From Zunongwangia profunda SM-A87 (GTDB taxonomy: Bacteria > Bacteroidota > Bacteroidia > Flavobacteriales > Flavobacteriaceae), in contig NC_014041.1 in the NCBI RefSeq assembly GCF_000023465.1, positions 4,703,501 through 4,767,500 on the forward strand: a DNA stretch of 64,000 nucleotides. Reading direction: 5' to 3'. Each line of letters starts with the position of its first letter. The first letter of the stretch is position 1. Positions 9,822 to 19,271 of the stretch are shown one piece after another. The notes under the pieces were generated by a model. It made no database searches. It saw only the letters and a list, made by a program, of their open reading frames with translations, and was not told where the DNA came from. Made by a program: the position numbers and the translations under genes.

Positions 9822-11060
9822 TTATTGGTTTAATTGAAATTCATGATAATAATGTTCTGCCTTGGGGTCAAAAACTATTCTCACCGTAAAAGCTTGTCCG
9901 TTAAATCGATCGGCAAATTTCCATGCCCCTTGCCAGTATTCTGCATCCGGCCCAAGAAAATATACATTATGATAATAGGCTGGTTCTCCTCCATTGGGCC
10001 TTGCATTATATGCATCGAGACCTGCTACCAAAGAGCCATTCATATCTGGATTATGAAAACTACCTATATATGATGTTTGATTTTCTCCTAAAGTAAAACT
10101 AAAGCGGTAGCGTTCTTCCTCCCATCCAAGCCAGGATGGTGCTTCTGGTGCTCCGGGAGTTAAAAATTCGAAATAGGCGTCATCGGCTTCAAAAGTATGA
10201 TTCCCTATATAATTCAAATTCGCTTTTACCACCTGATTAGCAATAATATATAATTGAACATTCGATATTGGGGTAAAACTAATGGTGGATTGTGACAAAT
10301 TCATTCTCACTCTGTACACTCCTTCTTCCAGATCAAAACTTGAAGCCTGGTCTCCTCCTCTAATTTTACCTTCTTCATTAATATAATAATAGCTTAAACC
10401 CTCGGCATTAAGCGAGTTGTTGTTTGCTATATGAAACTCGCCAGGGCTAAGCTTCGTAATCGATTCGAATACTCCTGGCTGGATGTTCTGATGCGGCAGC
10501 TCACTGGATATTTCTTTAAAGGCGATTGCGTTTTCAATATTCTCAGATTCTGTAGCCGATCCATAGATATACATATATTCCGGGAATATAGCCAATCCTT
10601 CCGGCCGGCTAAGTTGAACACTGGCCTGAGTATCAAAACGCAATCTGTTATAACTGCTTAACACTTCTACTGTCCATATAATTTCTCCGGTTTCAAGTTG
10701 AGCAATACCGGCCTGAGCAGCCATTACATTTAGGCGCGCAGCACTTGCTGTATAAGAGGAAGCACTACCACCATTATCTGATGTCGCTGCAAACAAAGGT
10801 TCGCTAAAATCGCCATCCTTTTCATCAAATAAAATACGGTAGCTCAAAGCTCCCCCATCTGCAGCTTTTGCCGGGGTCCAGGAAAAGCTAATTCGGTCGT
10901 CATTTTCAACATCTAATACAATTGTAGCGTTACTTTCGGGAAACACAAGATTTCCCATTTCAACGATCTCGGGATTTAGATCATAATCTTCCTCATCGCA
11001 TGATGATAATGTACATACCAATAGCAGTACAATCATCATTCTATTTAATAATGCTTTCAT
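9822..11060 (-). CDS. susE: SusE/SusF-like outer-membrane glycan-binding lipoprotein
   Basis: The 412-aa product has a lipobox ending at Cys21 (CTLSSC), an N-terminal SusE Ig-like domain (FSWTPAKAADGGALSYRILF) and two later beta-rich carbohydrate-binding repeats, such as EEGVYRVRMNLSQSTISF. Such proteins sit on the cell surface and hold glycan for the SusCD importer. The gene directly follows susD (its start overlaps the susD stop by one base) and precedes GH76. Sequence is poorly conserved in this family, so the call rests on order, length and the SusE N-domain. Confidence 0.82.
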   Translation of the reverse strand: MKALLNRMMIVLLLVCTLSSCDEEDYDLNPEIVEMGNLVFPESNATIVLDVENDDRISFSWTPAKAADGGALSYRILFDEKDGDFSEPLFAATSDNGGSASSYTASAARLNVMAAQAGIAQLETGEIIWTVEVLSSYNRLRFDTQASVQLSRPEGLAIFPEYMYIYGSATESENIENAIAFKEISSELPHQNIQPGVFESITKLSPGEFHIANNNSLNAEGLSYYYINEEGKIRGGDQASSFDLEEGVYRVRMNLSQSTISFTPISNVQLYIIANQVVKANLNYIGNHTFEADDAYFEFLTPGAPEAPSWLGWEEERYRFSFTLGENQTSYIGSFHNPDMNGSLVAGLDAYNARPNGGEPAYYHNVYFLGPDAEYWQGAWKFADRFNGQAFTVRIVFDPKAEHYYHEFQLNQ

Positions 11061-12631
11061 TACCAGTTTGGGTTTTGAGTTAAGTTGTTATTGATATCTC
11101 TTTCACTTTGTGGAATGGGCCATAGATAGTGCCTGGAAGGATCAAATGTTCTTAAGCTAACTCTTATATATCCGTCATCTGCTGTAGATTCATCGGTTTT
11201 TATACCATGCGTCCAGCCTTCCAGAACATCTTCTGCAATTTTCCATCTGCGAATATCAAAGAATCTATGTCCGGCCTCAAAGGCTAATTCAATTCTGCGT
11301 TCGTTTCTTACAATTTCTCTTAATACGTCTTGATTAGTGCCCGGAAATTCTAAAGCAGCTCCCTGTAGTCCTGCACGTTCTCGAAGAGCACGGATAGTGG
11401 TATTCCAATCCTGCTCATTAAATTCTCCCAGTTCAATTTTAGCTTCGGCATAATTTAATAGTACCTCGGCATAACGAATTAAAATAAGGTTCAATCCCGA
11501 ATTTGTTTGATTACGCGCCATAGGATCATAAAATTTATGCACATAATATCCGGTTGGAGTAGAATTAGAGGAATAATTTAAACCGTCTGGAGCAACTCCG
11601 GGAGCGGTATTGATCGTGACTTGATTTCCGTCGAAACCGGTCATTTGATAACCATCATAAATAATAGTGGCTTTTAATCGCGGATCCCTATTTTGGTAAG
11701 GGGCATCTTCATCATAATTTGCCATTGGATCATCGATAGCATACCCGTTAAGGGTAGGATAACTGTCTACCAGTTCCTGTAATGGCGAGAAGTTTGCATA
11801 TCCTCCCAGACTAGGAGGAATCAATGAATATTGTATATTATGTTCTCTGTCTACCGGCACGTACTGCAAGCTTAAAATAATCTCGTTGGCAGTTTCATTT
11901 TCTGTTTTAAAAAGTGCTCCATAATCCGGAAATAAGGTGTATTCTCCTAAAAGTTCTTGAGCCAAACTTGCTGCCTCCTGATACTCTTCATGATATAAAT
12001 GAATTCGAGATGTTAGCGCTATTGCTGCTCCCCTTGTGATCCTCCCATTCTCTTCGTTAGAATAGGTTCGTGGTAATTCCTCTATAGCCTGATTTAATTC
12101 GCTATAGATAAAAGACAATATAGTCGCTTCATCTGTTCTTTCTAAATTCAAAGATTCCTCGATGCTAATTTCATCAGTAATAAAAGGGACATCACCATAG
12201 AGTTCTGTCAAATAAAAATAATGTAACGCCCGAATAAATCTGGCCTGTCCTTTAAACGAAACACGTTGTTCTTCGGTAATTTCAGACACGTTATCAATAT
12301 TATTAAAGAAGATATTCGTTCTGCGGATAGCTTCGTACCTACCAGACCAAACACCGGTCACCACACCATTGGTGGGCCCATAGCTCCCGCTGGCAATATT
12401 CCTGTACTCTTCTCTGCCTTTGGTATACGCATCGTCAGAAAGTGAATTCAGGAAAAGGTATTGGTCGGCATTCATGAGATCGGCATAGATTGCGTTTAAA
12501 TAAACATTTGCATCCTCCTCTGTTTGCCAAAAGGTTAATTCACTTTGAGAATCATAAGGAGTAAGGTCCAGATCTGAACTACAGCTAACTTGCATAGCTA
12601 TAGCTATAAGTATTATTATTCTTTTCATCAT
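11060..12631 (-). CDS. susD: SusD-family glycan-binding lipoprotein (mannan PUL)
   Basis: The 523-aa product has a lipobox at Cys17 (MQVSC), the N-terminal DLTPYDSQSELTFWQTEEDA segment, SusD TPR-like helices (GQARFIRALHYFYLTELYGD) and the C-terminal RagB/SusD hallmark NERRIELAFEAGHRFFDIRRW followed by PIPQSERDINNNLTQNPNW. It forms the lid of the SusC channel and binds mannan oligosaccharides. susC ends 8 bases upstream and susE starts at its stop codon, so the core order is susC-susD-susE. Confidence 0.95.
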   Translation of the reverse strand: MMKRIIILIAIAMQVSCSSDLDLTPYDSQSELTFWQTEEDANVYLNAIYADLMNADQYLFLNSLSDDAYTKGREEYRNIASGSYGPTNGVVTGVWSGRYEAIRRTNIFFNNIDNVSEITEEQRVSFKGQARFIRALHYFYLTELYGDVPFITDEISIEESLNLERTDEATILSFIYSELNQAIEELPRTYSNEENGRITRGAAIALTSRIHLYHEEYQEAASLAQELLGEYTLFPDYGALFKTENETANEIILSLQYVPVDREHNIQYSLIPPSLGGYANFSPLQELVDSYPTLNGYAIDDPMANYDEDAPYQNRDPRLKATIIYDGYQMTGFDGNQVTINTAPGVAPDGLNYSSNSTPTGYYVHKFYDPMARNQTNSGLNLILIRYAEVLLNYAEAKIELGEFNEQDWNTTIRALRERAGLQGAALEFPGTNQDVLREIVRNERRIELAFEAGHRFFDIRRWKIAEDVLEGWTHGIKTDESTADDGYIRVSLRTFDPSRHYLWPIPQSERDINNNLTQNPNW

Positions 12632-12639
12632 TTACCTTT

Positions 12640-15600
12640 TTAGAAATTGATATTTAATCCTAGTGAGAAAACTCTGGTTACGGGATATACACGACCGCTG
12701 GATCCAACACTTTCTGGATCTACGCCCAAATCATTTAACGGACTAAAAGTTAAGAGGTTTAAACCTGTTAAGTATAAGCGCGTACTTTCCAAACCAATAT
12801 TATGTACTGCCGCATCGGGTAAAGTATATCCTATCTGAAGATTTTTAATTCTCAGGTATTGCGCGTCGTAGATATAAAAATCAGATTTAGCCGCATTATT
12901 TACTGATTCTGCACCTACTGTTAATCTGGGGTAAGAAGCATCTAAATTTTCTGGTGTCCAACGATCTAAATGACGCTCAAAAACGGGACCTTCATTGTTA
13001 TTATGGAAAGCCTCTACGATTTCGCCACGAAGCCATTGTTGCCGTTTACCTACTCCCTGAATAAATACTGAAAAATCAAAACCATTCCAATCCATGGCAT
13101 AAGTCGCTCCAAAAGTATATCGGGGAAAAGCATTTCCTAAGATGAATCTATCATTTTCATAATCAATCTCTCCGTCGCCATTACGATCTAAATATTTAAT
13201 ATCTCCCGGTTTTACATTTGATGAAAAAATAGGGGTAGCACTATTATTGATCTCTTCTTCTGAATTAAAAAATCCATCAGCTTTTAGGGCATAATAAGAG
13301 TTGATCGCATAGCCTTCCCTTAAAATCGTATTAACATCGAAACCATTGATAAACTCTCGTCCTCTTAGATCTTCTATTTCATTCCTATTATCAGAAATAT
13401 TGAAATTAAAAGAATGGTTTACAGCACCCGTTTCAAACTGATAGTTCATGCTTAATTCCCATCCCCTGTTTCTCACAGAACCGGCATTTTGAAATGGTTG
13501 TCCCAAACCATAGGTTGCCGGAACAGGAAGCTGTAATAAAATATCTTCAGTAAGATTATCAAAAACCTCAAAAGTGACATCAAGCTTTCTTTTAAAAAAC
13601 GATAAGTCTATCCCCAGGTTTTTCATAGTTGATGTTTCCCAGGTTCTATTTTGATTAGAAACCGAATAATAAGCTCCAGAAACACCTACACCTCCAAAAC
13701 TATATACATTTCTACCGGTGCCCACTAAACTTTGGTAACCATATAGATCGCTAATATCCTGATTCCCTAATTGTCCCCATGAAGCTCTAATCTTTGCGAA
13801 AGAAACCACATCCTCTAAAGGAGTAAAGAAGTTTTCTTCACTTAAAATCCATCCGGCGGAAACCGATGGGAATACTCCCCAACGTTTTGCTTCAGCAAAC
13901 CTTGAAGAACCATCATATCTTAAATTGGCTTTTAGCAAATACTTATCATCAAAAGTATATCCTATTTTACCAAAAACAGATTGAATAGCCCATTCATTTC
14001 CCGATCCATTTGCACTTTGCAAATCTCCTGCGTTATCGATAACTCCAAAATCATTACCAGGGATATCAATTCCTGTTACTCCAAAATATTCTTCTTTATA
14101 TTTCTCTGATGAACCTCCCAGAAGCAAGTCGAAATCGTGCTTCTCTGCAAAGGTTTTAGTATATGTCGCTGTAATAAAGGGATTAAGATATAGGGACCTG
14201 TTATAACTATCTGTTACCGAATTTTGGTTGTTTCCTCCTCCCGGATAGGCAAATTCTATAGCCTTTCGAAACTGATGGGTTTTGTTACTGGTTATATTCC
14301 CTCCTAAAACTGCTTTAAGTACCAGATCTTCAATTGGCTTATACTCCAGACTAAAATTACCCAGAAATTCATCGTTTTGCGTATTGGTAACGCCTCCCTG
14401 CTCTAATTGCGCCAGTGGATTACTATTACTTCCACTCGATAAGGTGTAGTTTCCGTTTTCATCTACAATATTATAAATAGGCGGCATACGAACGGTTGGC
14501 TCTATAATCCACTCTTCAAAATAAGCATGATCTTTTATATCATTTCGGGCGAAAGACATTCGACCACCCATTTTGAATTTATCATTAATTTCTTTTTCTA
14601 AATTAATCCTGGCATTGTAACGTTGATAGCCGTAATCAGGACCTTTAAACAAGCTTTCCTGATCTAAGTATCCCAGAGAAACTAAATAATTTAGTCCATT
14701 ATCAGCTCCGCTCATGGATAGGTTATGATTATTTTGCAAAGCGATATCCTTATAAATTTCCCGGTTCCAGTTTACATCCGGACCGTTTTCCTTAAAATTT
14801 AAAATCTGTTCTGGTGTAAAGGCCGGCGCCATACCTGAATTAATTAAAGCCTCATTTCTTAAGGTAGCATATTCCCAGGAGGAAGCAAATTTCGGGAAAT
14901 TTGTAGGTTCCTGGATTCCAAACATGGTTTGATATGTAAAGCGTGGTTTCCCTTTTTTCCCATTTTTTGTAGTGACTAAAATAACGCCATTAGCCGCCCT
15001 GGATCCATATATAGCAGCCGATGCGGCATCTTTTAGTACACTTATGCTCTCAATATTACTGGGATTAATATTGTTTAAAGAACTAATCACTCCATCTACT
15101 ACAATTAATGGTGTATTCCCGTTGATGGTACTAATTCCACGAATATTAATCTGCGGAATGGATCCCGGCTTAGAAGTAGTATTCTGGATAATCAAGCCCG
15201 AAGATTCCCCCTGTAACGCCTGATATGAGTTCGTTACCGGCTTTCCCTCTATAGCCTTTTCATCAATAGTACTTACCGCCCCAGTAAGATTGGCCCTTTT
15301 TTCGGTACCATAACCAACAACTACTACGTCGTCCAGTTGATTTAAATCACTTTCAAGCAAAATCTCATAATTTTGTTGATCAGCGCTTATAGCTACTTCC
15401 TTTGTCCGGTACCCCACAAAACTTACCACCAACACATTTTGGAGGTTAGGATCAACTCTTAGACTAAACTGGCCCTCAAAATCTGTAGTGGTACCATTAT
15501 TAGTTCCTTTGATTATGACTGAAGCCCCTGGTAAAGCACCAGATTCATCACTCACTGTTCCTTTTATCTCGATCTCCTGCGAAAACGATTTATAAAAAAG

Positions 15601-15645
15601 AAGTAAAAAGAAAATCAGAATTACATGCGCATATTTATTTTTCAT
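12640..15645 (-). CDS. susC: SusC-family TonB-dependent receptor (mannan PUL)
   Basis: The 1001-aa outer-membrane transporter has a signal peptide (to about SFSQ), a carboxypeptidase-D-like regulatory domain (IKGTVSDESGALPGASVIIK), a TonB box-like VVVVGYGTEKR, a plug domain (about 115-230) and a 22-strand barrel ending in RVFSLGLNINF. Length is normal for SusC. It imports mannan oligosaccharides with energy from TonB-ExbBD. A 16-bp palindrome matching the GntR operator lies 20 bases before its start, which suggests direct control by the regulator at 18.2-19.0 kb. Confidence 0.96.
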   Translation of the reverse strand: MKNKYAHVILIFFLLLFYKSFSQEIEIKGTVSDESGALPGASVIIKGTNNGTTTDFEGQFSLRVDPNLQNVLVVSFVGYRTKEVAISADQQNYEILLESDLNQLDDVVVVGYGTEKRANLTGAVSTIDEKAIEGKPVTNSYQALQGESSGLIIQNTTSKPGSIPQINIRGISTINGNTPLIVVDGVISSLNNINPSNIESISVLKDAASAAIYGSRAANGVILVTTKNGKKGKPRFTYQTMFGIQEPTNFPKFASSWEYATLRNEALINSGMAPAFTPEQILNFKENGPDVNWNREIYKDIALQNNHNLSMSGADNGLNYLVSLGYLDQESLFKGPDYGYQRYNARINLEKEINDKFKMGGRMSFARNDIKDHAYFEEWIIEPTVRMPPIYNIVDENGNYTLSSGSNSNPLAQLEQGGVTNTQNDEFLGNFSLEYKPIEDLVLKAVLGGNITSNKTHQFRKAIEFAYPGGGNNQNSVTDSYNRSLYLNPFITATYTKTFAEKHDFDLLLGGSSEKYKEEYFGVTGIDIPGNDFGVIDNAGDLQSANGSGNEWAIQSVFGKIGYTFDDKYLLKANLRYDGSSRFAEAKRWGVFPSVSAGWILSEENFFTPLEDVVSFAKIRASWGQLGNQDISDLYGYQSLVGTGRNVYSFGGVGVSGAYYSVSNQNRTWETSTMKNLGIDLSFFKRKLDVTFEVFDNLTEDILLQLPVPATYGLGQPFQNAGSVRNRGWELSMNYQFETGAVNHSFNFNISDNRNEIEDLRGREFINGFDVNTILREGYAINSYYALKADGFFNSEEEINNSATPIFSSNVKPGDIKYLDRNGDGEIDYENDRFILGNAFPRYTFGATYAMDWNGFDFSVFIQGVGKRQQWLRGEIVEAFHNNNEGPVFERHLDRWTPENLDASYPRLTVGAESVNNAAKSDFYIYDAQYLRIKNLQIGYTLPDAAVHNIGLESTRLYLTGLNLLTFSPLNDLGVDPESVGSSGRVYPVTRVFSLGLNINF

Positions 15646-15665
15646 AATTAGCTACAATTAAGTTC

Positions 15666-15681
15666 ATATGTCTATACATAT
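15666..15681 (-). promoter_or_regulatory. Predicted GntR operator upstream of susC
   Basis: ATATGTCTATACATAT is a perfect inverted repeat apart from its 4-base centre and contains GTCTATAC, an exact match to the HutC/UTRA-GntR core GTnTAnAC. A near-identical palindrome lies upstream of GH92 (18122-18137) and a GTTTACAC core lies upstream of the GntR gene. Its position just 20 bases before the susC ATG suits repression. Confidence 0.7.
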
Positions 15682-15705
15682 TTAAATTATTAATTTTTCC
15701 AAGAA

Positions 15706-18063
15706 TTATTCTGTCTTAAACAAATTTCGATTAGGTTGGTCTCCCATTACAAATTCCAGTGTTGCACCTTTTTTAAGCGTAGATAGCGGTACGCTATTTT
15801 CCTTTAAGGGTTCTCCATTAAGTTTCACTGATTGTACATAATAGTTATTTGGCTTATTATTCTTAGTTTCTATCACTATGCGATGGCCATAACCATTCTC
15901 AATCTGGATATTATCAAACATTGGGCTTCCAATTTGAAAAGATGGATTTGTCTCGGTAAGTCCCTTTACGTCAAACAACCCCATTGAAGACATCACATAC
16001 CATGATCCAAGTTGTCCCTGATCTTCATCCTGACCGTAGCCGTATCCATGAATACCCTCTGTCCCGTAAAACTCATCACAAATTTTTCGCACCCATTTTT
16101 GGGTAAGCCAGGGATGATCGGTAAAATTAAACAACCAGGAGATATGTAGATTGGGTTGATTTCCCTGATTATAAAGGTATTTCACTCCTGCAAAGGCATC
16201 GATCTCTTCTCCGCCAAATTTTGTTTTTTCAGAAACGCTAAATATAGAATCCAGACGTTTTACAAATTTTTCTTCTCCCATCTTTGCCACTAACTCTTCT
16301 GGAGCGTGTGGCACATAAAAAGTATACTGCCAGGCGTTACCTTCCTGAAAACCTGCCCAGGGTTCAAAAGGATCAAATTCTTGCAAAAATTCTCCTGAGG
16401 CCAATTTAGGTCGAACAAAATCTATATGATCATCATAGACATTCTTCCAGTTATCTGAAAGTTTCATGAGCTCTTTATACTCCTTGTCTTTCCCTAAAGC
16501 TTTGGCAAACTGGGCTACGGCATAGCTACTATAACTATATTCCAAAGCATGAGAAACTGAAAAGCCAGATCCATTGGGATTGGTATCCCAACCTGGAACG
16601 TAGTTGATATACCCCTGATTCACAAATTGTCCAAGATCGGTTTTTCCAGCACCTTCATTTCTATTAAGGTATTTAGTTTCGTTTTCATATGCCGCCTTAA
16701 ATGCCAATTCAACATCGTAATCTCGTATACCGGCCTGATATGCAGAAGCAATCACAAGACCTACAAAATTAGTCCCTACTCCCGAAACAAATTTTGAATT
16801 CGCAAGACCATCACCAAGCCATCCGGAATTCTTATAGACCAATAAATGACTCTGTACATAATCATTAAAATATTCTGGCCAGGCCAAAGCCCATAGCTGC
16901 GTTAAATTCCAATACGCACCCCAAACCGAATCTGTATTGTAAAATTTAAACTTAGGCTTCCCATTTTCATCCATAGGAATTTGCCCTATACTACCATCAT
17001 TCTCTGGAAAAGCACCATTGATATCACTGGCAAGACCTCTACCCAAAAGGGCATGATATAAACCGGTATAAAATTTTGTTTTATTTTGCTTGGAGCTATC
17101 GGTAATTTTAATTTTACTTAACTCTTCAGCCCATATTTTCTCTGCTCTGTTTTTCGCTGTACTAAAATCAAGATCCTTAGCTTCTTTAGCAAAATTCAAT
17201 CTTGCATTTTCAATTGAAGTATAAGAAAATCCTGTTTTAATCACGATCTCTTCTTTATCTTCGGTATTGAATTTTAGATATAATCCGGCTCCTTTCCCCT
17301 GTATTTCATTTTTATCTTCAACCACCTTTTCTGATTGAAACACGCCCGTTGCTACCGGTTTTTTATTTACCGAACCGGAAAAATACATTCGAACTTCGCC
17401 ATTTGGCTGGTATTTTTTTACATATTCCGGATAGGTAATTACCCAACCCTCAATCGTATTTGTTGCTTTATCAAACCATACCTTAGCATCTTTTACTTCT
17501 CCACTCTCTCCCAGCTTATTACCGATATCAAAAATAAGATATGCACTATCGCTCTTAGGAAAGGTATATTTCTGGAATCCTACCCGCTCTGTAGCAGTAA
17601 GGGCTACATCGATATCGTAATCTTTTAATCGTACCTGATATGATCCCGGTCTTGCTATTTCATCATTTTTATCAAATCTTGACCTATAGCCCTCATCGGG
17701 ATGTTCCAGACTACCCGGTGTGGTTTTTAGCTCTCCGGTCATCGCTGTAAATAAAAATCCTCCAATCTGAAATTCATGAAGATTAGCAAAACCTTCTATA
17801 CTTTGATGGCGCTCATCATAGCCTACAGCCTCCCATCCCTGCTCGTTCCCATAACTACCGTTAGTAGACGGACCCAATTTTGCCATTCCAAACGGAACTG
17901 CAGCAGGAGTATAGAAGAACCAACGGCTATGTGCAGTACCTATATTAGGATCTACATATACGCTAACATCTGCTGTATCCTTTTCGTTCAAATTATTAGA
18001 AGTTGGATGCTTTCCACAGCTCATAACAATTAACAGAAGACCTATAAAAGTTATTTTATTCAT
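15706..18063 (-). CDS. GH92 exo-alpha-mannosidase lipoprotein
   Basis: The 785-aa product has a lipobox at Cys16 (VMSC), the GH92 N-domain start (VYVDPNIGTAHSRWFFYTPA) and the C-terminal catalytic motif GYGQDEDQGQLGSWYVMSS, which holds family active-site acids. GH92 enzymes are calcium-dependent, inverting alpha-mannosidases that trim alpha-1,2-, 1,3- or 1,6-linked mannose. Most act on the side chains of yeast mannan or on N-glycans in the periplasm. The gene is first in the run, 60 bases before susC, with its own operator-like site 58 bases before its start. Linkage specificity cannot be read from sequence. Confidence 0.95.
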   Translation of the reverse strand: MNKITFIGLLLIVMSCGKHPTSNNLNEKDTADVSVYVDPNIGTAHSRWFFYTPAAVPFGMAKLGPSTNGSYGNEQGWEAVGYDERHQSIEGFANLHEFQIGGFLFTAMTGELKTTPGSLEHPDEGYRSRFDKNDEIARPGSYQVRLKDYDIDVALTATERVGFQKYTFPKSDSAYLIFDIGNKLGESGEVKDAKVWFDKATNTIEGWVITYPEYVKKYQPNGEVRMYFSGSVNKKPVATGVFQSEKVVEDKNEIQGKGAGLYLKFNTEDKEEIVIKTGFSYTSIENARLNFAKEAKDLDFSTAKNRAEKIWAEELSKIKITDSSKQNKTKFYTGLYHALLGRGLASDINGAFPENDGSIGQIPMDENGKPKFKFYNTDSVWGAYWNLTQLWALAWPEYFNDYVQSHLLVYKNSGWLGDGLANSKFVSGVGTNFVGLVIASAYQAGIRDYDVELAFKAAYENETKYLNRNEGAGKTDLGQFVNQGYINYVPGWDTNPNGSGFSVSHALEYSYSSYAVAQFAKALGKDKEYKELMKLSDNWKNVYDDHIDFVRPKLASGEFLQEFDPFEPWAGFQEGNAWQYTFYVPHAPEELVAKMGEEKFVKRLDSIFSVSEKTKFGGEEIDAFAGVKYLYNQGNQPNLHISWLFNFTDHPWLTQKWVRKICDEFYGTEGIHGYGYGQDEDQGQLGSWYVMSSMGLFDVKGLTETNPSFQIGSPMFDNIQIENGYGHRIVIETKNNKPNNYYVQSVKLNGEPLKENSVPLSTLKKGATLEFVMGDQPNRNLFKTE

Positions 18064-18121
18064 TTTAGATATTAATTAGAAGTTGGATACCCAAGATATA
18101 TTAAATAATACATTAATGTTC

Positions 18122-18137
18122 ATATGTACAAACATAT
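18122..18137 (-). promoter_or_regulatory. Predicted GntR operator upstream of GH92
   Basis: ATATGTACAAACATAT has the same arms as the susC operator (ATATGT/ACATAT), and the surrounding GTTCATATGT...ACATATTTA is shared by the two sites. The core is GTACAAAC, one base off GTnTAnAC. It lies 58 bases upstream of the GH92 start. Confidence 0.68.
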
Positions 18138-18236
18138 TTATAATATTTGAATTAATAAATATAATAAGGCTATTTTTTTCACATCCTACAAATATTAGAT
18201 GTAAATATTTAACAAAATAGCACTTTAATACGCTTT

Positions 18237-18977
18237 TTAACGACTACTTTCTACTGTAAAGAAAAAGCTATCTGCTTTATAATAGCCTAAATTATACTCT
18301 ATAGGACGTTCTCCCTGGTCGAAAACAAAGCGTTTTCTAAACAAGACTGGAGCATTCTCCTTTATCTGAAGTTTTTCACAAATCAAAGCTTTGGCTGCAG
18401 TGGCACTTATTTCTTCTTTGGAAATAGTAGCCACTACTGAATAGTCATGTTCCAGCATCTCATAAAGGGGTCGGGTAAAATCTTCTTCTCCGTTTAAACC
18501 AATTCTTGGATGAAAATAAGACACAAAATAAACAAAAGGCTCGTCGGGTTTACCTCTCACTCTTTCCATTTTCAATACTTTACGATTAAGGTCGATTTCA
18601 AAAAACTCGGCTAACTCATGATCTGCTTCTACCCAACTTAAATGCAGTTCATAGTTTTTAATAGGGATGCCTCTTAAACGCATTTCCTGAGAAAAACTCA
18701 GCCAGTTATTAGACTTAGAGCTTACGGGCTTTGGTGCTACTTTGGTTCCGGCTCTCTTTTTTCTTATCAAAAGCCCTTCAAAAACTAATTTTTTAATAGC
18801 CTGTCTTACAGTAGACCGTGAAATGGCTAACTTTTTTGAAAGCTCTACCTCGCTAGGGAGTATTTTCCCGTTTTTATATTCCTCTTCTTCAATAAGTTCA
18901 CGTAACAATTCTTCTACTTGTGCATGAAGTGGTACAGGACTTTTATGGTCGATATTAAATTTCATATTTCTATCCAT
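18237..18977 (-). CDS. GntR/HutC-type regulator with UTRA ligand domain
   Basis: About 246 aa if started at the ATG at 18977 (a TTG at 18992 and an ATG at 18965 are alternatives). The N-terminal winged helix (about 5-75) holds LPSEVELSKKLAISRSTVRQAIKKL, the GntR recognition segment. The UTRA sensor domain (about 95-240) begins near SFSQEMRLRGIPI and ends ERPIEYNLGYYKADSFFF. UTRA repressors are usually released by a sugar phosphate or similar small effector; mannose-6-phosphate is a reasonable guess. Matching palindromes upstream of itself, GH92 and susC suggest that it controls the whole mannan PUL and itself. Confidence 0.92.
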   Translation of the reverse strand: MDRNMKFNIDHKSPVPLHAQVEELLRELIEEEEYKNGKILPSEVELSKKLAISRSTVRQAIKKLVFEGLLIRKKRAGTKVAPKPVSSKSNNWLSFSQEMRLRGIPIKNYELHLSWVEADHELAEFFEIDLNRKVLKMERVRGKPDEPFVYFVSYFHPRIGLNGEEDFTRPLYEMLEHDYSVVATISKEEISATAAKALICEKLQIKENAPVLFRKRFVFDQGERPIEYNLGYYKADSFFFTVESSR

Positions 18978-19019
18978 GGAATCAGAATACAATACTACTA
19001 ATTTTTAATAAGTAATAAT

Positions 19020-19027
19020 GTTTACAC
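19020..19027 (-). promoter_or_regulatory. Predicted GntR autoregulatory core site
   Basis: GTTTACAC matches the GTnTAnAC core and lies about 43 bases before the regulator's ATG. Its flanks (TGT...ACA) keep the dyad, but the longer ATATGT arms of the other two sites are missing, so it would be a weaker site. Confidence 0.5.
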
Positions 19028-19090
19028 ATAATCCAATTACAATAGATCAGTAGAGATCACTCCAATATAGTGTATAAATTAGAATAAAAA

Positions 19091-19120
19091 GCTTTTTGCC
19101 CTTTGCCGGTCTGGACGAGA
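19091..19120 (-). repeat. tRNA-Asp-3'-end-like fragment, candidate att repeat (left copy)
   Basis: Read on the minus strand it contains TCTCGTCCAGACCGGCAAAG, close to the T-arm/acceptor end of Bacteroidota tRNA-Asp (CCCGTCCAGACCGC). It matches 24 of 30 bases of a same-orientation copy at 36237-36266. No full tRNA is present. It could be an attachment-site remnant, left by an integration event or present in an ancestral insertion site. Confidence 0.45.
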
Positions 19121-19271
19121 TTATATTTATAAATTCATATGCCTTTACAATTTAATTCAAACATTATAATCTCGTGATAGCAAAAGTTTTGAACTATCGA
19201 TTAAATTACTCGTTCGGATTTTTTTAATCTCTTTGTCCTAGAGATTTTCTTGTAAGCTTCCTGTACAGACG

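Noticed and set aside
14940..14965. TTCCCTTTTTT in susC as a target of the predicted dCas12f guide
   Set aside because: The match covers only the low-complexity end of the guide; the seed end (AAAAACC) does not match, and it lies inside a coding region.
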